Assembly: GCA_013350335.1 (NCBI GenBank) | Contig: CM023540.1 | Span: forward strand, 52,948,905 to 53,012,904 | From: Chimonanthus salicifolius | Taxonomy: Eukaryota; Streptophyta; Magnoliopsida; Laurales; Calycanthaceae | Length of the DNA stretch: 64,000 bases | Direction of reading: 5' to 3' | In this document: positions 10,666 through 22,675 of the stretch, piece by piece | How the letters are laid out: each line of letters begins with the position of its first letter | Numbering within the stretch: position 1 is the first letter of the stretch | Position numbers and translations under genes: made by a program | The notes under the pieces: generated by a model | Told to the model about the DNA's origin: nothing | Seen by the model: only the letters and a program-made list of their open reading frames with translations | The model's database searches: none

Positions 10666-11731
10666 TGTTAGTATCCCAGCCTGGCCGAATCCTTGTTTAT
10701 CAATTCCATGACTTGTGAAGAAGCACTTGCTAAGAAACTTGAAGACTCAATATGGTCAAGGAAGAAGATCATGCTCCACCAAGCTCAAAGTTCATGGGTA
10801 TGACAATCACAAAAATAGATATATGACCATAAATGACCCTAGGTGGAACCCACACCTGAGAGATGACTATCCCTAGGTGTAGTTGAACAAATGATAAAAT
10901 CATATAAAGCCTAGAGAGGAAGCTAAATAGTGAATTGGAAGTGAACTTCGAAAAATGAAATATGTTCACTGTCAGCTCGACCACTTTATCTCACCGACCC
11001 CTCAATGGAGACAGGACCGACCCATCGTGGTCAAAGACTGGTCGGCCAGTTTGACAGGGGTTCTGGAACATAGAATTGTCATTTTGAGAATGCCTTTAAT
11101 CGAGAGTCTCGTCAGTTTGTGAGTTTTGAACTATGAACTCAAGTAGGCTCTCGAGAAAACAGACATCTCGGTGATTCAAGAGCGATCGAGAGTAACAGGA
11201 CCGACCTCTCGGTAAAGGGAGACAGGTCGGTCTAGGTTTGACCAGTTTCTGTCTTTAGACTCTGTCAGCATGGAGTTGGCCCAGATCTAGCCTCTCGAAT
11301 GGATTGACCTCTCTGTGCCATGACTGTCGACCCATCAGCGACACTGACTAGTTGACCGAGAAGCAATTATACCGTTGGGAGTGCATTTAATGCGCAACGG
11401 TCGGGTGGTTGAACAATAATAAATATGAACACCGACCCATCGGTTCTACGACCTGTAGGTACTGGACAGTATAAAAAACCGTTGTGATTCCTCTATAAAT
11501 ACGAGTGTTGTATGATTATTTGGGTATCTTCCTTCAACTGAGAAAAATCATACACTCTGAGGAACGATCATTTCTCTTGTATCTATTTCAAAATCAAATA
11601 CCTTTGATTAAGGATTGTGAGAAAGAAAGAAAGTGAAATTGATAAGTCATCAACTAGGACTTGAACCAATTTTCCTAGTCCTCTTGAAATTGTGATTGCT
11701 ATACAACGTCTACGAGAAAGAGCGTCTATTA
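10666..11731 (+). mobile_element. Truncated 5' LTR of a second Sirevirus
   Basis: It starts TGTTAGTATCCCAGCC at 10666 and follows the LTR at 15071 for about 1.06 kb. Shared parts are the TCAATTCCATGACT block, AAGATCATGCTCCACC, the CACCGACC-type words (11000-11460), the TATA region and TGTGATTGCTA near 11690. Homology stops at GAGCGTC (11731), where gag-like sequence follows directly, so the last ~700 bp of the LTR and the primer-binding site are deleted. It entered the gypsy reverse transcriptase at 10665; its right partner and target duplication are not found. Confidence 0.75.
11494..11500 (+). promoter_or_regulatory. TATA box in truncated Sirevirus LTR
   Basis: TATAAAT in the context CCTCTATAAATACGAG, at the place corresponding to TATATAAA in the other LTRs of the family. 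It is the likely core promoter of the former element. Confidence 0.5.
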
Positions 11732-12620
11732 TGGATACCTGCAAGTCAATGTCTAAAGAAGTTAACAACTGGGGTAAACATCGCATTGAGGTTATTAAAA
11801 AATTATGCCTAGAAGATTCACAATCAAAATATTATGCATACACCTCTGTAATAGGTCTTGCTCTTGATTCTCTGTGACAGGAAGGCTAACTCGTCGCCAA
11901 AAAGAAGAAGACCCAAACAAAATAAAGTTGAGAAATGAAAGTGAATCCGAGTCTGCATCAACCTTGGAAAATGAAAGCAAAGATACATTTTATAGCCTGG
12001 TTGCTTTGTTTACTTACGATGAACAAGAACAACTAAGTGAATATGAACATGAAGAGACTCGTGATGATCTCCAAGAATCATACAGTGCTTTGTATGTTGA
12101 GAGTATGGAGTTAACCAAGAAAGCTCACAACCTTAAAAGTGACAATGCCTCCCTGACTAAACTCCTTGACATTGAGAGAACTGAAAAAGAAGTTTTCTCA
12201 ACAAAATTTAAAAAATCAATTGATGAGATATTAGTGTTGAGAAAAAGTCAGACTGACCTTTTATCACAAGTGGATCTATGCAGGAAAGATCACAAACACT
12301 TGACTGAAATGAAAGGTGTCTTGAAAACAAAATTACCTTGTTAATGTCTCACATAGAGAGCTCATCTCAATCTAAAGACAGGCCAGTTAATTTTGGCATA
12401 GATTATAAGAAAAAATTTGGGATAGAGCATGACAAAAAATTGGTTGTCACTTAGAGGCAAACACTTGTAAATGTTAAAAACCATATGCCCAAACTCTCTA
12501 ATATACAATGCATCTATTGTGGCAAATGGGGTCATCCTGAGTCAAATTGCTATTTCAAGAAAAATTCTCAGATAAAGTGTTCACTGGAAATCAGAGAAGT
12601 AATGTTCTAAATCTGAGTTT
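11732..12620 (+). pseudogene. Sirevirus (Ty1/copia) gag C-terminal part with zinc knuckle
   Basis: An open stretch at 11874-12344 encodes a charged, coiled-coil-like protein (acidic E/S-rich start, then heptad-like L/K/E spacing, residues about 45-150), typical of the long gag C-terminus in Sireviruses. After a stop at 12344 the reading continues with a zinc knuckle of CX2CX4HX4C type (CIYCGKWGHPESNC, about 12508-12550). Gag forms the virus-like particle and the knuckle binds RNA. The earlier stretch 11692-11877 is in another frame. The N-terminal gag is missing because the LTR is fused to it. Stops near 12345 and 12610 break the reading. Confidence 0.75.
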
Positions 12621-12789
12621 ACCAATCATCCTAGATAGATTTGGAAACCCAAAGATTATATTCTTTGTTTGAAAACTCTATTTCAAATCCAGACATATTA
12701 TACAGGATATGAACTCCACCATTACTCTTTCATCTAATGAATCCCCGAACAATAAGAGCTTCATGATCCATACAACCTTAAATGTTGAA

Positions 12790-13082
12790 AGGCAATCCAA
12801 GTGGTACTTGGACTGTGGTTGCTCACAACATATGACTGGAACAACTCTTACATTTCTAATTTAGTGAATTGTAATGGAGGATCGGTAGTTTTTGGGCATA
12901 GAAACATGGCCAATATAATTGGAAAGGGGTCTTTGAATCTTCCATACTCTAGGGTCATCAAAGATGTCTACCTTGTTGATCCTCTAAATCACAATTTGCT
13001 TAGTATATCTCAACTATGTGCAAATGATAGTAAAGTTACTTTTAGTAAAAAAGACTGCCATGTTCTCAACCATTTTGTTTAA
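12790..13082 (+). pseudogene. Sirevirus (Ty1/copia) protease fragment
   Basis: The translation includes KWYLDCGCSQHMTG at about 12799-12840, the copia protease active-site region, where the usual D-S-G is read D-C-G. It is followed by a GG..V.FGHRN block, IGKGSL, and the LLSISQLC motif (about 12998-13021) that ends this domain in copia elements. The aspartic protease would cut the gag-pol polyprotein. The reading changes frame at about 12830. It stops at 13082, where the homology ends abruptly; integrase and later domains are absent. Confidence 0.8.
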
Positions 13083-14647
13083 ATTTTTAATTTTTCATGC
13101 ATCCATATAGATTTCATTAGGTTGTCCTGCATTTATTTTGCATAAAAAAATAAACATATTGCATATTTAATTTGATCATGCATATTAGGATGTTAGTCTT
13201 ATGAATTAGCTTAGTTGTTTGATTATTGTTTGCATATTTGCTTTGAGTATTACATTGTTAGATTAGGATTGCTTTAACAAAAACTAGAAAATCCAAAAAT
13301 ATGAGTAAAAGTGGTTCATGCATTGTAAATTAAAATCAATTTAGAACCATTATTTTTTGGAATGTGATGTTCAAAATTTTTGGGGTTAAGGTCATATATT
13401 GTGTTGTCTTCGTTTTGTTTTGATTTATTGTTATTTGTCTATGTATCTCCATCCATATCCACTCGCCACTCTGAGTCTGTGTTGAGTTTGTCTCTGTGTC
13501 TGTGTGTTGGTTATTAGTCTATTAGTTTAGTTTTTGTTTTTGTTTTTGTTGAGTTAGTTTTAATGTTTTTGTATCACTCTAGAGTCTTTGTTGTTGTTTA
13601 CGTTTTTGTGTCACTCTAGAGTCGTTGTAGTTATTTGTAATTTTGTTGTCTATTTGTTTTTGCAAGTTTGAAATAAAGAGAGCCATTCTAGGTATTTCTG
13701 AACTTTAAATTATTCTTTTTCTGAATTTTTCTTCTAATTTGCAAGTGCACATGTACATTAGAGAACATTGAGGACAATATTCAATTTAAGTTTGGGGTAT
13801 TGGGAGTTTATACATGAGTTTTGTGGTTGTTTTTTTAGTACATTTTGAAAAAAAAAATTGAAGAAAAAATGCTTTGATAGTGCTGAAAAGAAAATAAAGG
13901 AAGAAATATCTCGTCTATGAATTATTGAAGGCCACTAACTTTTTCTATTAAAAGTATTTATTTTAGAGCCTTTTTATCCTTCTTTGATAACCTAGTCATA
14001 AGCCATGTTTCGTCCTATTAGGAAGTCTATTGATCCCCAGTAATGTGGTATTTGAAGTGGAAAATATATGAGGAAAAACGATATTTTCAACGTTCTCAGA
14101 AAAATGACATCCATTCATGAGATCTATGTTTTCTTTGTTATACTTTGTTCTTTGATGATAAATATGTGAGATATTTTTATTAGAGAAACTAATCCGCTCA
14201 CATATACTTTGAGAGAACTTTAACCCAATCTTTGAGCGAAAGCCTTTCTGAGAGATATATCTGGTGAGATTTGGAGTCAAAGCGCGTTTTCGACTATTGG
14301 TTGTAAAACTTGTGAATTTTGAAAAAGAAAGTTAAGTTAATATGTGGTTATCACACATTACACTCCAGGTATAAATTTTGTAAAATAATTTTGGAGTTAT
14401 ATGATGTTTAATTTTTTTTTTTTTAGATATTTTTGCTGAAATTTGATGTTTGTGGGTATCATTACTGGAAGCCCTCACGGGACTATAACTCGTTGACTAG
14501 TGGTGAGCTAGGGGTTTAAAGGCTTATTGCATACGCTAAATGCAATCGAGAGTGCCAGCGAAAGTGGTATAGTTAGGAAATTTTATTTTTAATTATTAGT
14601 TTTTAGTTTTTGTTTTGCTCAAGGACTAGCAAAAATCTAAGTTTGGG
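13083..14647 (+). mobile_element. Non-coding 3' part of an Athila/Tat-like gypsy element
   Basis: AT-rich sequence without any recognisable protein. At 13765-13800 it has ACATTGAGGACAATATTCAA followed by AAGTTTGGGG, and at 14637 AAGTTTGGGG again just before the LTR-like start at 14648. These words are typical of the 3' untranslated region and polypurine tract of plant Athila/Tat gypsy elements. A repeated (TTTTTG)n-like stretch lies near 13535. The left edge (about 13083) is the point where the Sirevirus protease homology stops. Confidence 0.5.
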
Positions 14648-15070
14648 GCTATTTGGTGAATACTGGAAATTGACTATTTTACCCCTGAATATTGGATTAG
14701 TTAGCTCTTGAATTTTGTTTCTTTTGAATAATTAATGGGATTTTGGATTTTTGCAGGAAAAATAAGGAAAATCAAGAAAAGAAGTTAAAGTTGAAGAAAA
14801 ATGAAGGAAAAGTGCTCGAGATCTATTTTTGGAAACACTTCGTAAAAGTAGGCCCAGCCTGAAGCCCAAACTTGTGATCTAAGCTCATGCCTCAACAGAT
14901 CCAGGTCTAGTTGAAGCCCAAGATAAGCTCACCAACATTCAATTGCATACAAGCTCAAGTTTTGCATCAATGGTCCAAACACTTTAAAGTTGTTTCGGTT
15001 CATTCATATGGAAAATTTGTTCCATTCATGCGGTGCAGTTTTCTTGTATGGTTACAATTAAAATTCACCT
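14648..15070 (+). mobile_element. Start of Athila/Tat-like LTR, cut by Sirevirus-type element
   Basis: After the AAGTTTGGGG tract the sequence TGGTGAATACTGGAAATTG begins a repeat found again at 54497 (+) and, reversed, ending at about 50766. All three share ATTTTACCCCTG, TTAGTTAGC, AATACAAGATATGAG-like words (where kept) and a run of GCCCAA/CCAAGC phrases with GATAAGCTCACCA. The 423 bp present end at the insertion point (CACCT, 15066-15070). No clear continuation is seen after 22675. Confidence 0.55.
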
Positions 15071-17005
15071 TGTTAGTGATTCGGCTTGGGCAAGTCCCTA
15101 TGTTTATCAATTCTATGACTCGGAAATAAGCACTTGCCGGAAGCTTAAAGACTCAAGATGATCAAGAGAAAAGATCATGCTCCACCGAATTGAAGCTCAT
15201 CGTTATGGCAATCACAAAACATGTATTATGGCTATAAATGACTTTAGGTGGTACCCACACTTTAGAGAGGACTATCCCTAGGCTTAGAAAAATAAAAGGT
15301 TAAATCATATGAAGCCTAGTGAGGATGCTTAACAGTGAATTGGAACCCAACTTGGAAATATGTATTTGGTTTACTGTTAGCTCGACCAGTTGCTCTCACC
15401 GACCCCTCGGTAGAGATAGGATCGACCCATCGTGGTCAAAGACTGGTCAACCAGATTGGCATTGCTCTGGAATATTGAATTGTCATTCTAGGTATACCTC
15501 TAACTAAGAGTCTTGTATGCACCGAGCCCTTGATGAAAGGCTGAAATGACCCCTCGTGGTCAACGACTCCTCGATAAAGATCTTGAGTTCTGGAATCTTT
15601 GAACTCATGTGGACTCTGGAAGAAATATACATATCGGCAATCAAAGACCGATCGAGAGTACCAGGACTGACCCTTCGGTAAAGGGCAACAGGTCATTCTA
15701 GGTAATAAGTTTCTAGAGATGAAACTACTATCAAGCATGTTTTGCACTAGAACGAGCCTCTCGTATGGACCGACCTCTCGATACCATAAGTGTCGACCCA
15801 TCGGCGACAACGACATGTCGACTGGGAGAAATTATTATCGTTGGGGATGCAATTAATGCACAAAAGTCAGGTTTGTAACAGTAACATTTCTAGTCACTGA
15901 CTCCTCAGTGCGACCGACCTATTATCACATTACCATTACTATAACTGGTTGCCTTTGCTATATAAACCAATCTTTATGCAAGCAGTTGTTATCCTTCAGA
16001 AAGATTAGTTGGACCCTCATCTTTATCAGTGAGCTTAACAAGGGCCAATAAAAGTATCACACACACTCTCTCTCTCTCTCTCTCGTGCTTACACTAGGGG
16101 AATCAAATACAACCAATCAGATGAATTGAGTTGTGAGAGAGAGAGGAAGGAAGTAAACTCATAAACAACCAATCTGCGGATTGAGTTTGAAAGTGAGAAA
16201 TAGAGAACCATAAACTAGGAAACCTTTTATAAAACCAGTGTCCTTGACACCCTAGACTGTGATTGCTAAACGACGGTTACCAAGCAGAGCGTCGGCATAC
16301 ATGGGTGGGATCTTGAAGAAGCACACATCAGAAGAAAGAGTTTCAAAGGCAAGTACTTCTTGGTTTTAATTTTTTTTTAAAACCTTTGTTCTGAAAGTGG
16401 ATTCAGGAAACTTGGTTCTGGAACCACTGTAAAAAATCTGGAGCGGAGTCTCCGGTACAGTGGTGAGTGGAATTCCCAACGAAATAGATAGGTGGAATTC
16501 CTATTCGACAATGGTGGGTGAAATTCTCAACTGATTGAGTGAAGTGGAATTCTTACTCTAATTGTGAGGGTGTAAGTCTCCACTTAGTGGATTTGGGGAT
16601 AAATCAAGGTTGAGCGAGTCCTAACAATGGATGTAGGTTGGCTAACTGAACCACTTTAAATTGGTCTTATAGCTTTTGATCTTTGTGTGTTTGTATTTAA
16701 TGTTTAAGTACTTTTCTTAACACGCATTGCTTTGCATATTGATTATCTTATTCTATACATTGTGCATTAGCATCGATAATCAAGCTTTATGTAAAGGGGA
16801 CAAAATCATAGTGTGAATGTTTAAAGAATTAAATAAACAATCCATCACACTAAACAAATCTTTTGATTAAATATTCCGTTGCACTTAAAATAATCAAGAA
16901 ATTTGTAAACATCATTAAAAATGGGATTGACCTATTCACCCCCGGGCGGCCTCTCCCTCTAGGGTCAATCATGATGTTCTAGCAAATTGAAAAAGGGAAC
17001 TTTCA
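15071..17005 (+). repeat. 5' LTR of the Sirevirus-type element
   Basis: It starts TGTTAGTGATTCGGC and ends GGAACTTTCA, 1935 bp. It holds AAGATCATGCTCCACC, repeats of the CACCGACCCCTCGG word and its complement-like versions (15390-15920), a TATA box at 15959, a CT microsatellite at 16069-16084 and a C-rich stretch at about 16938. Confidence 0.88.
15959..15966 (+). promoter_or_regulatory. TATA box of the 5' LTR
   Basis: TATATAAA followed by CCAATCTTTATGC, identical in context to the 3' LTR copy at 21688-21695. It lies about 890 bp into the LTR and is the likely core promoter for genomic RNA. Confidence 0.65.
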
Positions 17006-17007
17006 AT

Positions 17008-17019
17008 TGGATTCAGAGC
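17008..17019 (+). other. Primer-binding site of the Sirevirus-type element
   Basis: TGGATTCAGAGC, starting 3 bases after the LTR end, matches the plant copia/gypsy initiator-methionine tRNA site TGGTATCAGAGC except for one substitution at the fourth to fifth base. It would prime minus-strand DNA synthesis. Confidence 0.8.
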
Positions 17020-18850
17020 CACGTGCTCTTGAGAAAGGATCTAACCATCCGAGTTTATTCGTGCTAGAACAATGGTTATAAGAAAAAGCCATGATGTTTC
17101 CAAACCTCTGTTTTTGATGAAAATTGGAATAAATACTATGAAATGTTTTCATCATTAAACATGGAATAGAAAGTGGTTTGTGCTTTTGGAAGAGGTGTTA
17201 GATAAAACCTTCAACTTCCGTAACCACTCAGCCCAAAGACAAAAATTTGCTTGGACTAGTGATGAATTTACTATGCACTTTAAACCATACACTTGTAGCA
17301 TTCATCAGTGTTGTTTCATAACATGCATTATACATATTTAAAAGATATGAAACAATAAAAGAGGTTGAAAGAATCCACTGAAAAAAATGCCTTTTCCAGC
17401 CCAATGGATGACACCACCTATCTTGACCAACGTGTATACTAAGATTATAGGTGAGTGGTTCATCCATTGAGAAAGTCCAAACTAAAGCCTCCAAGAGAAG
17501 AAAAGGATAGATTAAAGGAACTTGTTGAAGGTAATAACCTTCAAGTATCCTTTATGGCCATGTACCAATATGTTTGTGAGGATAACATCGTGGTACAAAA
17601 TCTGGAATTTCTTACTCAAATATCAATTGGGAAGGCACTCAAAAATTGAAACCAGGTTTAAGAAAAGACCATCACTAGCATGTGGACTTAGATTCCAAGT
17701 CTGACAATGATAGGTTCAAATATGTGAAGGGATACCAGTGTTGGTACCACATTTGAAATATGCTTTGGAATCATTGTGTATCTTACATTCAATCCATATT
17801 CTTATTTGATTGTTGGATTGATCTATTGCAAGATATGTGTTGTACATGTTGGTATGCACTCTTGTATTGGAATATACTTATCTCATTTATTTTCATATGC
17901 CATATGATTATGCCATGTGATTTGTGCATCTTTAGGAAATGGATATAGTGTGTGCATTACCTCATGTATAGGGTGTGCATGTGATTACAGCCAATGTGGT
18001 ACACATACAAAGTGTCGTTTCATTCCAAATTCCTAAAACCTGTGAATCTCATGTGGAATGAAACATGCTCTACATTGTTAAATAGATTTATAGTTTGGTG
18101 TGACCTACCAAAAGTGCTAATCAAAATAATCCATTTGATTACCAATTCTTTTCAAGAAATTAAACTGTCTTGAAAGAATGGTAAAAATGTTTATCATGTT
18201 TTGGGTAATAACATGATAACAAACATAAGAGTTGTGTGTGTAGTCATTGTATTACATTTCCATATGCTTGATTGATATCATGAAATGAATAAATGACTAA
18301 TGTACTTTGTGTTTCATTCCAATATTCATTAACTTATACATTATGTGGAATGAATTATGTTCATACAAGCCATGCCTTTGCTAAAAGCCTGAAAATGCCA
18401 CATTTTATGACATCATACACTTGGACAATATACTGAAATAGGTGAATTAAATATGTCCAAGAATCTTGGAATGATTTGGATCCAAGAAAAGAGATCTGTA
18501 ATCCATGGTCTGTGCCTATCCTCAAAAGGGCGAATTGAATCGTCAAAAGGCACAAATGCAATGTGAATGTATGTATCATCACTGACATTAAAAAGTGTAT
18601 AAGCTAAACTCAATGAACTATGAACATCGCAAGCACACACACATGCACATACCGATTCTTCCTTCATTTTAAAAAACCTAGATCGAAGGATAGACTAGTC
18701 GAATGAACAGACAGGTCGGTATTGTTGGACTTCAGAGCACTGTCTGAAAGGGGGAAAAACAAAAGGGGTCATAGGTCGATAAATATTGACACGTCGACAC
18801 AATTTGACATGTCGACACCGACAGGTCGTAGGTCACGACCGGTGGGTGAA
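17020..18850 (+). pseudogene. Gag-region remnant and AT-rich spacer
   Basis: The first 250 bases translate, with stops, into short gag-like pieces (ENWNKYYEMFSSLN near 17120, then LEEVLDKTFNFRNHSAQ near 17190) where gag is expected. I cannot match more. From about 17700 to 18650 the sequence is AT-rich with several repeats of a TGTGGAATGAA(A/T) phrase (18051, 18340) and nothing coding. At 18700-18850 short GACA(T/G)GTCG(A/G) words appear, as in the LTR. This stretch replaces the usual gag-pol. Confidence 0.35.
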
Positions 18851-19793
18851 TCAGAAAGAGTAAGTTAAAGGGTCTCTTTCTGCAAAAACAACAGAACATT
18901 TCGAAATCATCGTTTCCCCTCCCGTTGAGCTCTGGCGATTTCCTTCTCTCCTTCCGTGCCCTAAACTTTCCAATAGGATCTCACGGAGAAAAATCTTGCC
19001 TGAAAACCAGAGGGCTTCTTGTTCCCCTGTCTCCAATAGCTTGAAAATCACGGATTCTGTGATTTCCATTGATCGGGTAGGCTCAAGTACATTCCATTCT
19101 CCTCTAGTGGTGGAAAATGACAAGGGACAATTTCCCAGTCATCACTGTGTCCTCCTATTCTGAAAATGATGAAGTCATCCGGCCTGAGAAACCTAAATCT
19201 CAATGGTGTTAAGGAGAATCTTCGTCTCTCCTAAATACTATAGGCTGTCGAGTCAAGACCTTCTCTAGGAAATCTCCCAAGCAAAAATCACCTCCTCCCA
19301 TAAGGCCAAGAGGAGTGACCATTAAGAAACCTATACTTCCAGCTAGAACCAGTGTAGAAAGAGTGAGTGGAAAAGGGAAAGGTCGAAAGAATCCCCCTCC
19401 TCCAGTAAAATCAAGAAGTAATAAGGAAACACCTGAGAAGGCAGGTACTAGAAAATAAAAGAGGAGAATAGAAAATAGCAGATGGAAGATGCTAAAGCCG
19501 AATTTGATAGAGCTCTTATAAGAACCTACTTTTTCCTTGAAAGATGTTGGAAGTTGGAAAGAACGATTGGAGCATTTGCAGCCTCCACGAATGAATCAAT
19601 TCAAAACCTTTCCACATTTGTGGAAGTACTCAAAAAGAATACTCGATGAAAATCCTCTTCCCTTCCAGCATCTCCTCCTTCGGATGGCTCTGCTTAGGAA
19701 AGCTTTTCATGAATTATGTGTCATGTTTTGGAAAAACTATGCTAATATTTTGACTAAGCATCCATTTGCCCCTTCCAAGCACCATATGTAATG
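18851..19793 (+). pseudogene. Extra 3' ORF remnant, basic proline-rich
   Basis: Read forward with stops at about 19209, 19456 and 19519, this gives a lysine/proline-rich stretch (KSPKQKSPPP near 19275, GRKNPPPP near 19382). A further open stretch (19537-19791) rich in L, F and R then ends at the stop at 19791. Its position between the missing pol and the polypurine tracts is that of the additional ORF sometimes called env-like in Sireviruses. The sequence itself does not prove envelope function; no convincing membrane segment is visible. Confidence 0.35.
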
Positions 19794-19955
19794 AACATTT
19801 TAATCAATGAAATGATATGGTTTATTTTAGTTTGTTTGGTAATTCATTTGCCTTTTATCTCTTGCCTATTGTTTACATGAATTTTGTAAAATAGACTAAC
19901 ATGCAGGTTGTTGGGGAGATAAGGATCGGGCTGTGAAATTGCACACACCTTGGAG

Positions 19956-20525
19956 AATGGGGGAGCACAAAATATGTGTTGATTAGCACCTGTCATTGGT
20001 CACTACAGTGTGAGGAGGAAGATTGACACAAACTTGAATAGAAGCTTGATGAAAAATAAACTTAGAAACAACTAAGTTTATAGGGGAGCCGGGTCGAGAA
20101 AGCTGTAGAATATAGCTTCGAGAATGGGGGAGAAAAAATCCAAAGAGGGAAGCTGGGAAACATGGCTTAATTCCACGGAAGAAAGGAGAAAAATAATAAT
20201 ACATGAGATATGCATTGGACTGTAAGGAATGTGTAAATGAGTTGGAAGAAAAACTCATTGAAGGACTAAATACAAGAAGCATGGGGGAGTGCTTAAAACT
20301 CGATGTCGGCCTACTAATCTTTGTCAATTGGATGACAAAATGGGGGAGAAAATTAGTAGAAGCTAAAAGAGATCAAAGCTAATGGACATAGGGAGAATGT
20401 CTATGATTGGGAGTTTGGGGAATCAAACTCAAAGAATATTGGGGGAGAAATCTTCTCAACACTAATAGCTTGGATAAGCTATGGGTAGTTTTGGTCACTA
20501 GAAAATCAAGGAGTATGGGGGAACT
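19956..20525 (+). repeat. Six upstream polypurine-tract-like repeats
   Basis: ATGGGGGAG or TTGGGGGAG words occur near 19957, 20124, 20281, 20340, 20439 and (ATGGGGGAA) 20516. Each lies within an otherwise AT-rich, non-coding context and resembles the terminal tract AAAAGGGGAGAT at 20788-20799. Multiple polypurine tracts are a described Sirevirus feature; they may prime plus-strand DNA synthesis. Confidence 0.75.
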
Positions 20526-20786
20526 TAAATACAAATCTCGTTTAGTACATGAATGCATATTTATGTTTTGAGACTAACCTCTCTAATGATTTTCTAGTGT
20601 TGCTTGCTTATATACTTGAACAGGAAAAATGAAATGAAGCAACCTAAACAAGAATATGCGAGACCATAGTCTTGTTTTTCCATTTGAATATGTACATGTA
20701 ATCAATGTAATATTTTATATTCAAATGTGATGTAATAAAGGTGGGATTGTAAAAGGGCTAGCTTCTAGGTTTTATCATGAAATTGA

Positions 20787-20799
20787 CAAAAGGGGAGAT
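20787..20799 (+). other. Terminal polypurine tract
   Basis: CAAAAGGGGAGAT sits directly before the 3' LTR start TGTTAG at 20800, where the RNase H-resistant primer for plus-strand synthesis is expected. Confidence 0.85.
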
Positions 20800-22670
20800 T
20801 GTTAGTACCTCGGCTTGGCCAAGTCCCAATGTTTGTCAATTCCATGACTCGGAAATACCCACTTGTTGGAATCTTGAAGATCCAGGATGATCAAGAAAAA
20901 AGATCATGCTCCACCGGATTGAAACTCATTGTTATGGCAATCACAAAACATGTATCATAGCCATAGATGACTTTATGTAGTACACACACCTTAGAGAGGA
21001 CTATCCCTAAGCTTAGAAAAACAAATGGTTAAATCATGTGAAGCCCAGTGAGGATGATTGACAGTGAATTGAAACCTAACTTGGAAATAAGTATTTGGTT
21101 CATTGTCAGCTCGACCAGTTGCTCTCACCGACCCCTCGGTAGAGACAAGATCGACCCATCATGGTCAAAGACTAGTCGGCTAGATTGACATAGGTTCTGG
21201 AATATTGAACTATCATTCTGGGTATGCCTCTGATCGAGAGTCTCGTATACACCGGCCCCTAAGTGAAAGGCTAAAACGACCTCTCGTGATCAACTACTCC
21301 TCGATCAAGATCTTGAGTTTTGGAATCTTTGAACTCATGTGGACTCTTGAAGAAACAACATATCACCAATCAAATACCGATCGAGAGTACCAGGACTGAC
21401 CCCTCTGTAAAGGGCGACAAGTCGTTCTGGGTAAAAGGTTTCTAAAGATGAAACTACTGTCAAGCATGTTTTGCACCAGGACAAGCTTCTCATATAGACC
21501 GACCTCTCAGTACCATAAGTGTCGACCCATCGGCGACAACGATATGTTGACTGGGAAAGAATATTACCATTGGGAGTGCAATTAATGCACAACGGTCAGG
21601 TTTGTAACGACAACATTTCTAGTTATCGACCCCTTAGTGAGATCGACCTGTCGGCACATTACCGTTACTACAACTGGTTGCCTTCGCTATATAAACCAAT
21701 CTTTATGCATCCAGTTGGTATCCCTCGGAAGGATCAGTTGGACCCTCATCTTTATCATTAGTCTTAACAAGGGCCAACAGAAGGATCACTCTCTCTTTCG
21801 TGCTTACACTAGGGGAGTCAAATACAACCAATCAGATAAATTGAGTTGTGAGAGAGAGAGGAAGGAAGAAAACTCATAACAACCAATCTGAGGATTGAGT
21901 TTGAAAGTGAGAATGAGAGAACGATAAATGAGGAAACCTTTGGTAAAACCAATTTCCATGACAACCTGGACTGTAATTGCTAAACGATGACTATGAGGCA
22001 GAGCGTCGGCATACATGGGTGGGATCTTGAAGAAACACATATCAGGAGAAAGAGCTTCAAAGGCAAGTGCTTCTTGGTTTTAATTTTATTTTAAAACCTT
22101 TGTTCCGAAAATGGATCAAGGAAGTTGGTTCGGAAACCACTATAAAAAGTCTGGAGAGGAGTCTCCAGCACAGTGTTGAGTGGAATTCACAGTCAAATGG
22201 ATAGGTGGAATTCCTATTTGACAGTGGTGGGTGAAATCCCAGCCGATTGAGTGAAGTGGAATTCATACTTTAATTGTGACGGTGTAAGTCCCACTTAGTG
22301 AATTTTGGGGATAGCTCAAGGTTGAGCGAGTCCTAATAATGGATGTAGGTTGGTTAACCGAACCACTTTAGATTGTTCTTAAGGTGTTTGATCTTTGCAT
22401 ATTGATTATCTTATTCTATACATTGTGCATTAGCATTGATAATCAAGCTTTATGTAAAAGGGCCAAAATCTTAGTGTGAATGTTTAAAGAATTAAATAAA
22501 CAATCCATCACATTAAGCAAATCTCTTGATTAAATATTCCCCTGCACTTGAAAACAATTAAGAAATTTGTAAACACCATTAAAAATGAGATGGACCTATT
22601 CATCCACCCCCCCCCCCCCCTTCCTCGGGTCAATCATGATGTTCTAGCACATTGAAAAGGGGTACTTTCA
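20800..22670 (+). repeat. 3' LTR of the Sirevirus-type element
   Basis: It starts TGTTAGTACCTCGGC and ends GGTACTTTCA, 1871 bp. It matches the 5' LTR along its length with many substitutions. It has a TATA box at 21688-21695, lacks the long CT microsatellite of the 5' copy and carries a poly-C run at about 22605-22620. Confidence 0.88.
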
Positions 22671-22675
22671 CACCT

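Larger units (their letters stand above)
15071..22670 (+). mobile_element. Complete non-autonomous Sirevirus-type LTR retrotransposon
   Basis: Both LTRs, a primer-binding site, terminal polypurine tract and a 5-bp target duplication CACCT (15066-15070 and 22671-22675) define a full insertion of 7.6 kb. The internal region (17006-20799, 3.8 kb) has no protease, integrase, reverse transcriptase or RNase H, so the element could only have moved with proteins from a relative. Six extra polypurine-like tracts (about 19956-20520) upstream of the terminal one match the multiple-tract arrangement described for Sireviruses. The LTRs differ at roughly one base in eight to ten by eye, mostly transitions, so the insertion is old. 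Confidence 0.88.

Noticed and set aside
12790..13082. Reading the Sirevirus gag-protease fragment as a complete element with a right LTR at 15071
   Set aside because: Protease homology stops at about 13082 and Athila/Tat-like sequence follows; the LTR at 15071 belongs to another insertion with its own CACCT duplication.
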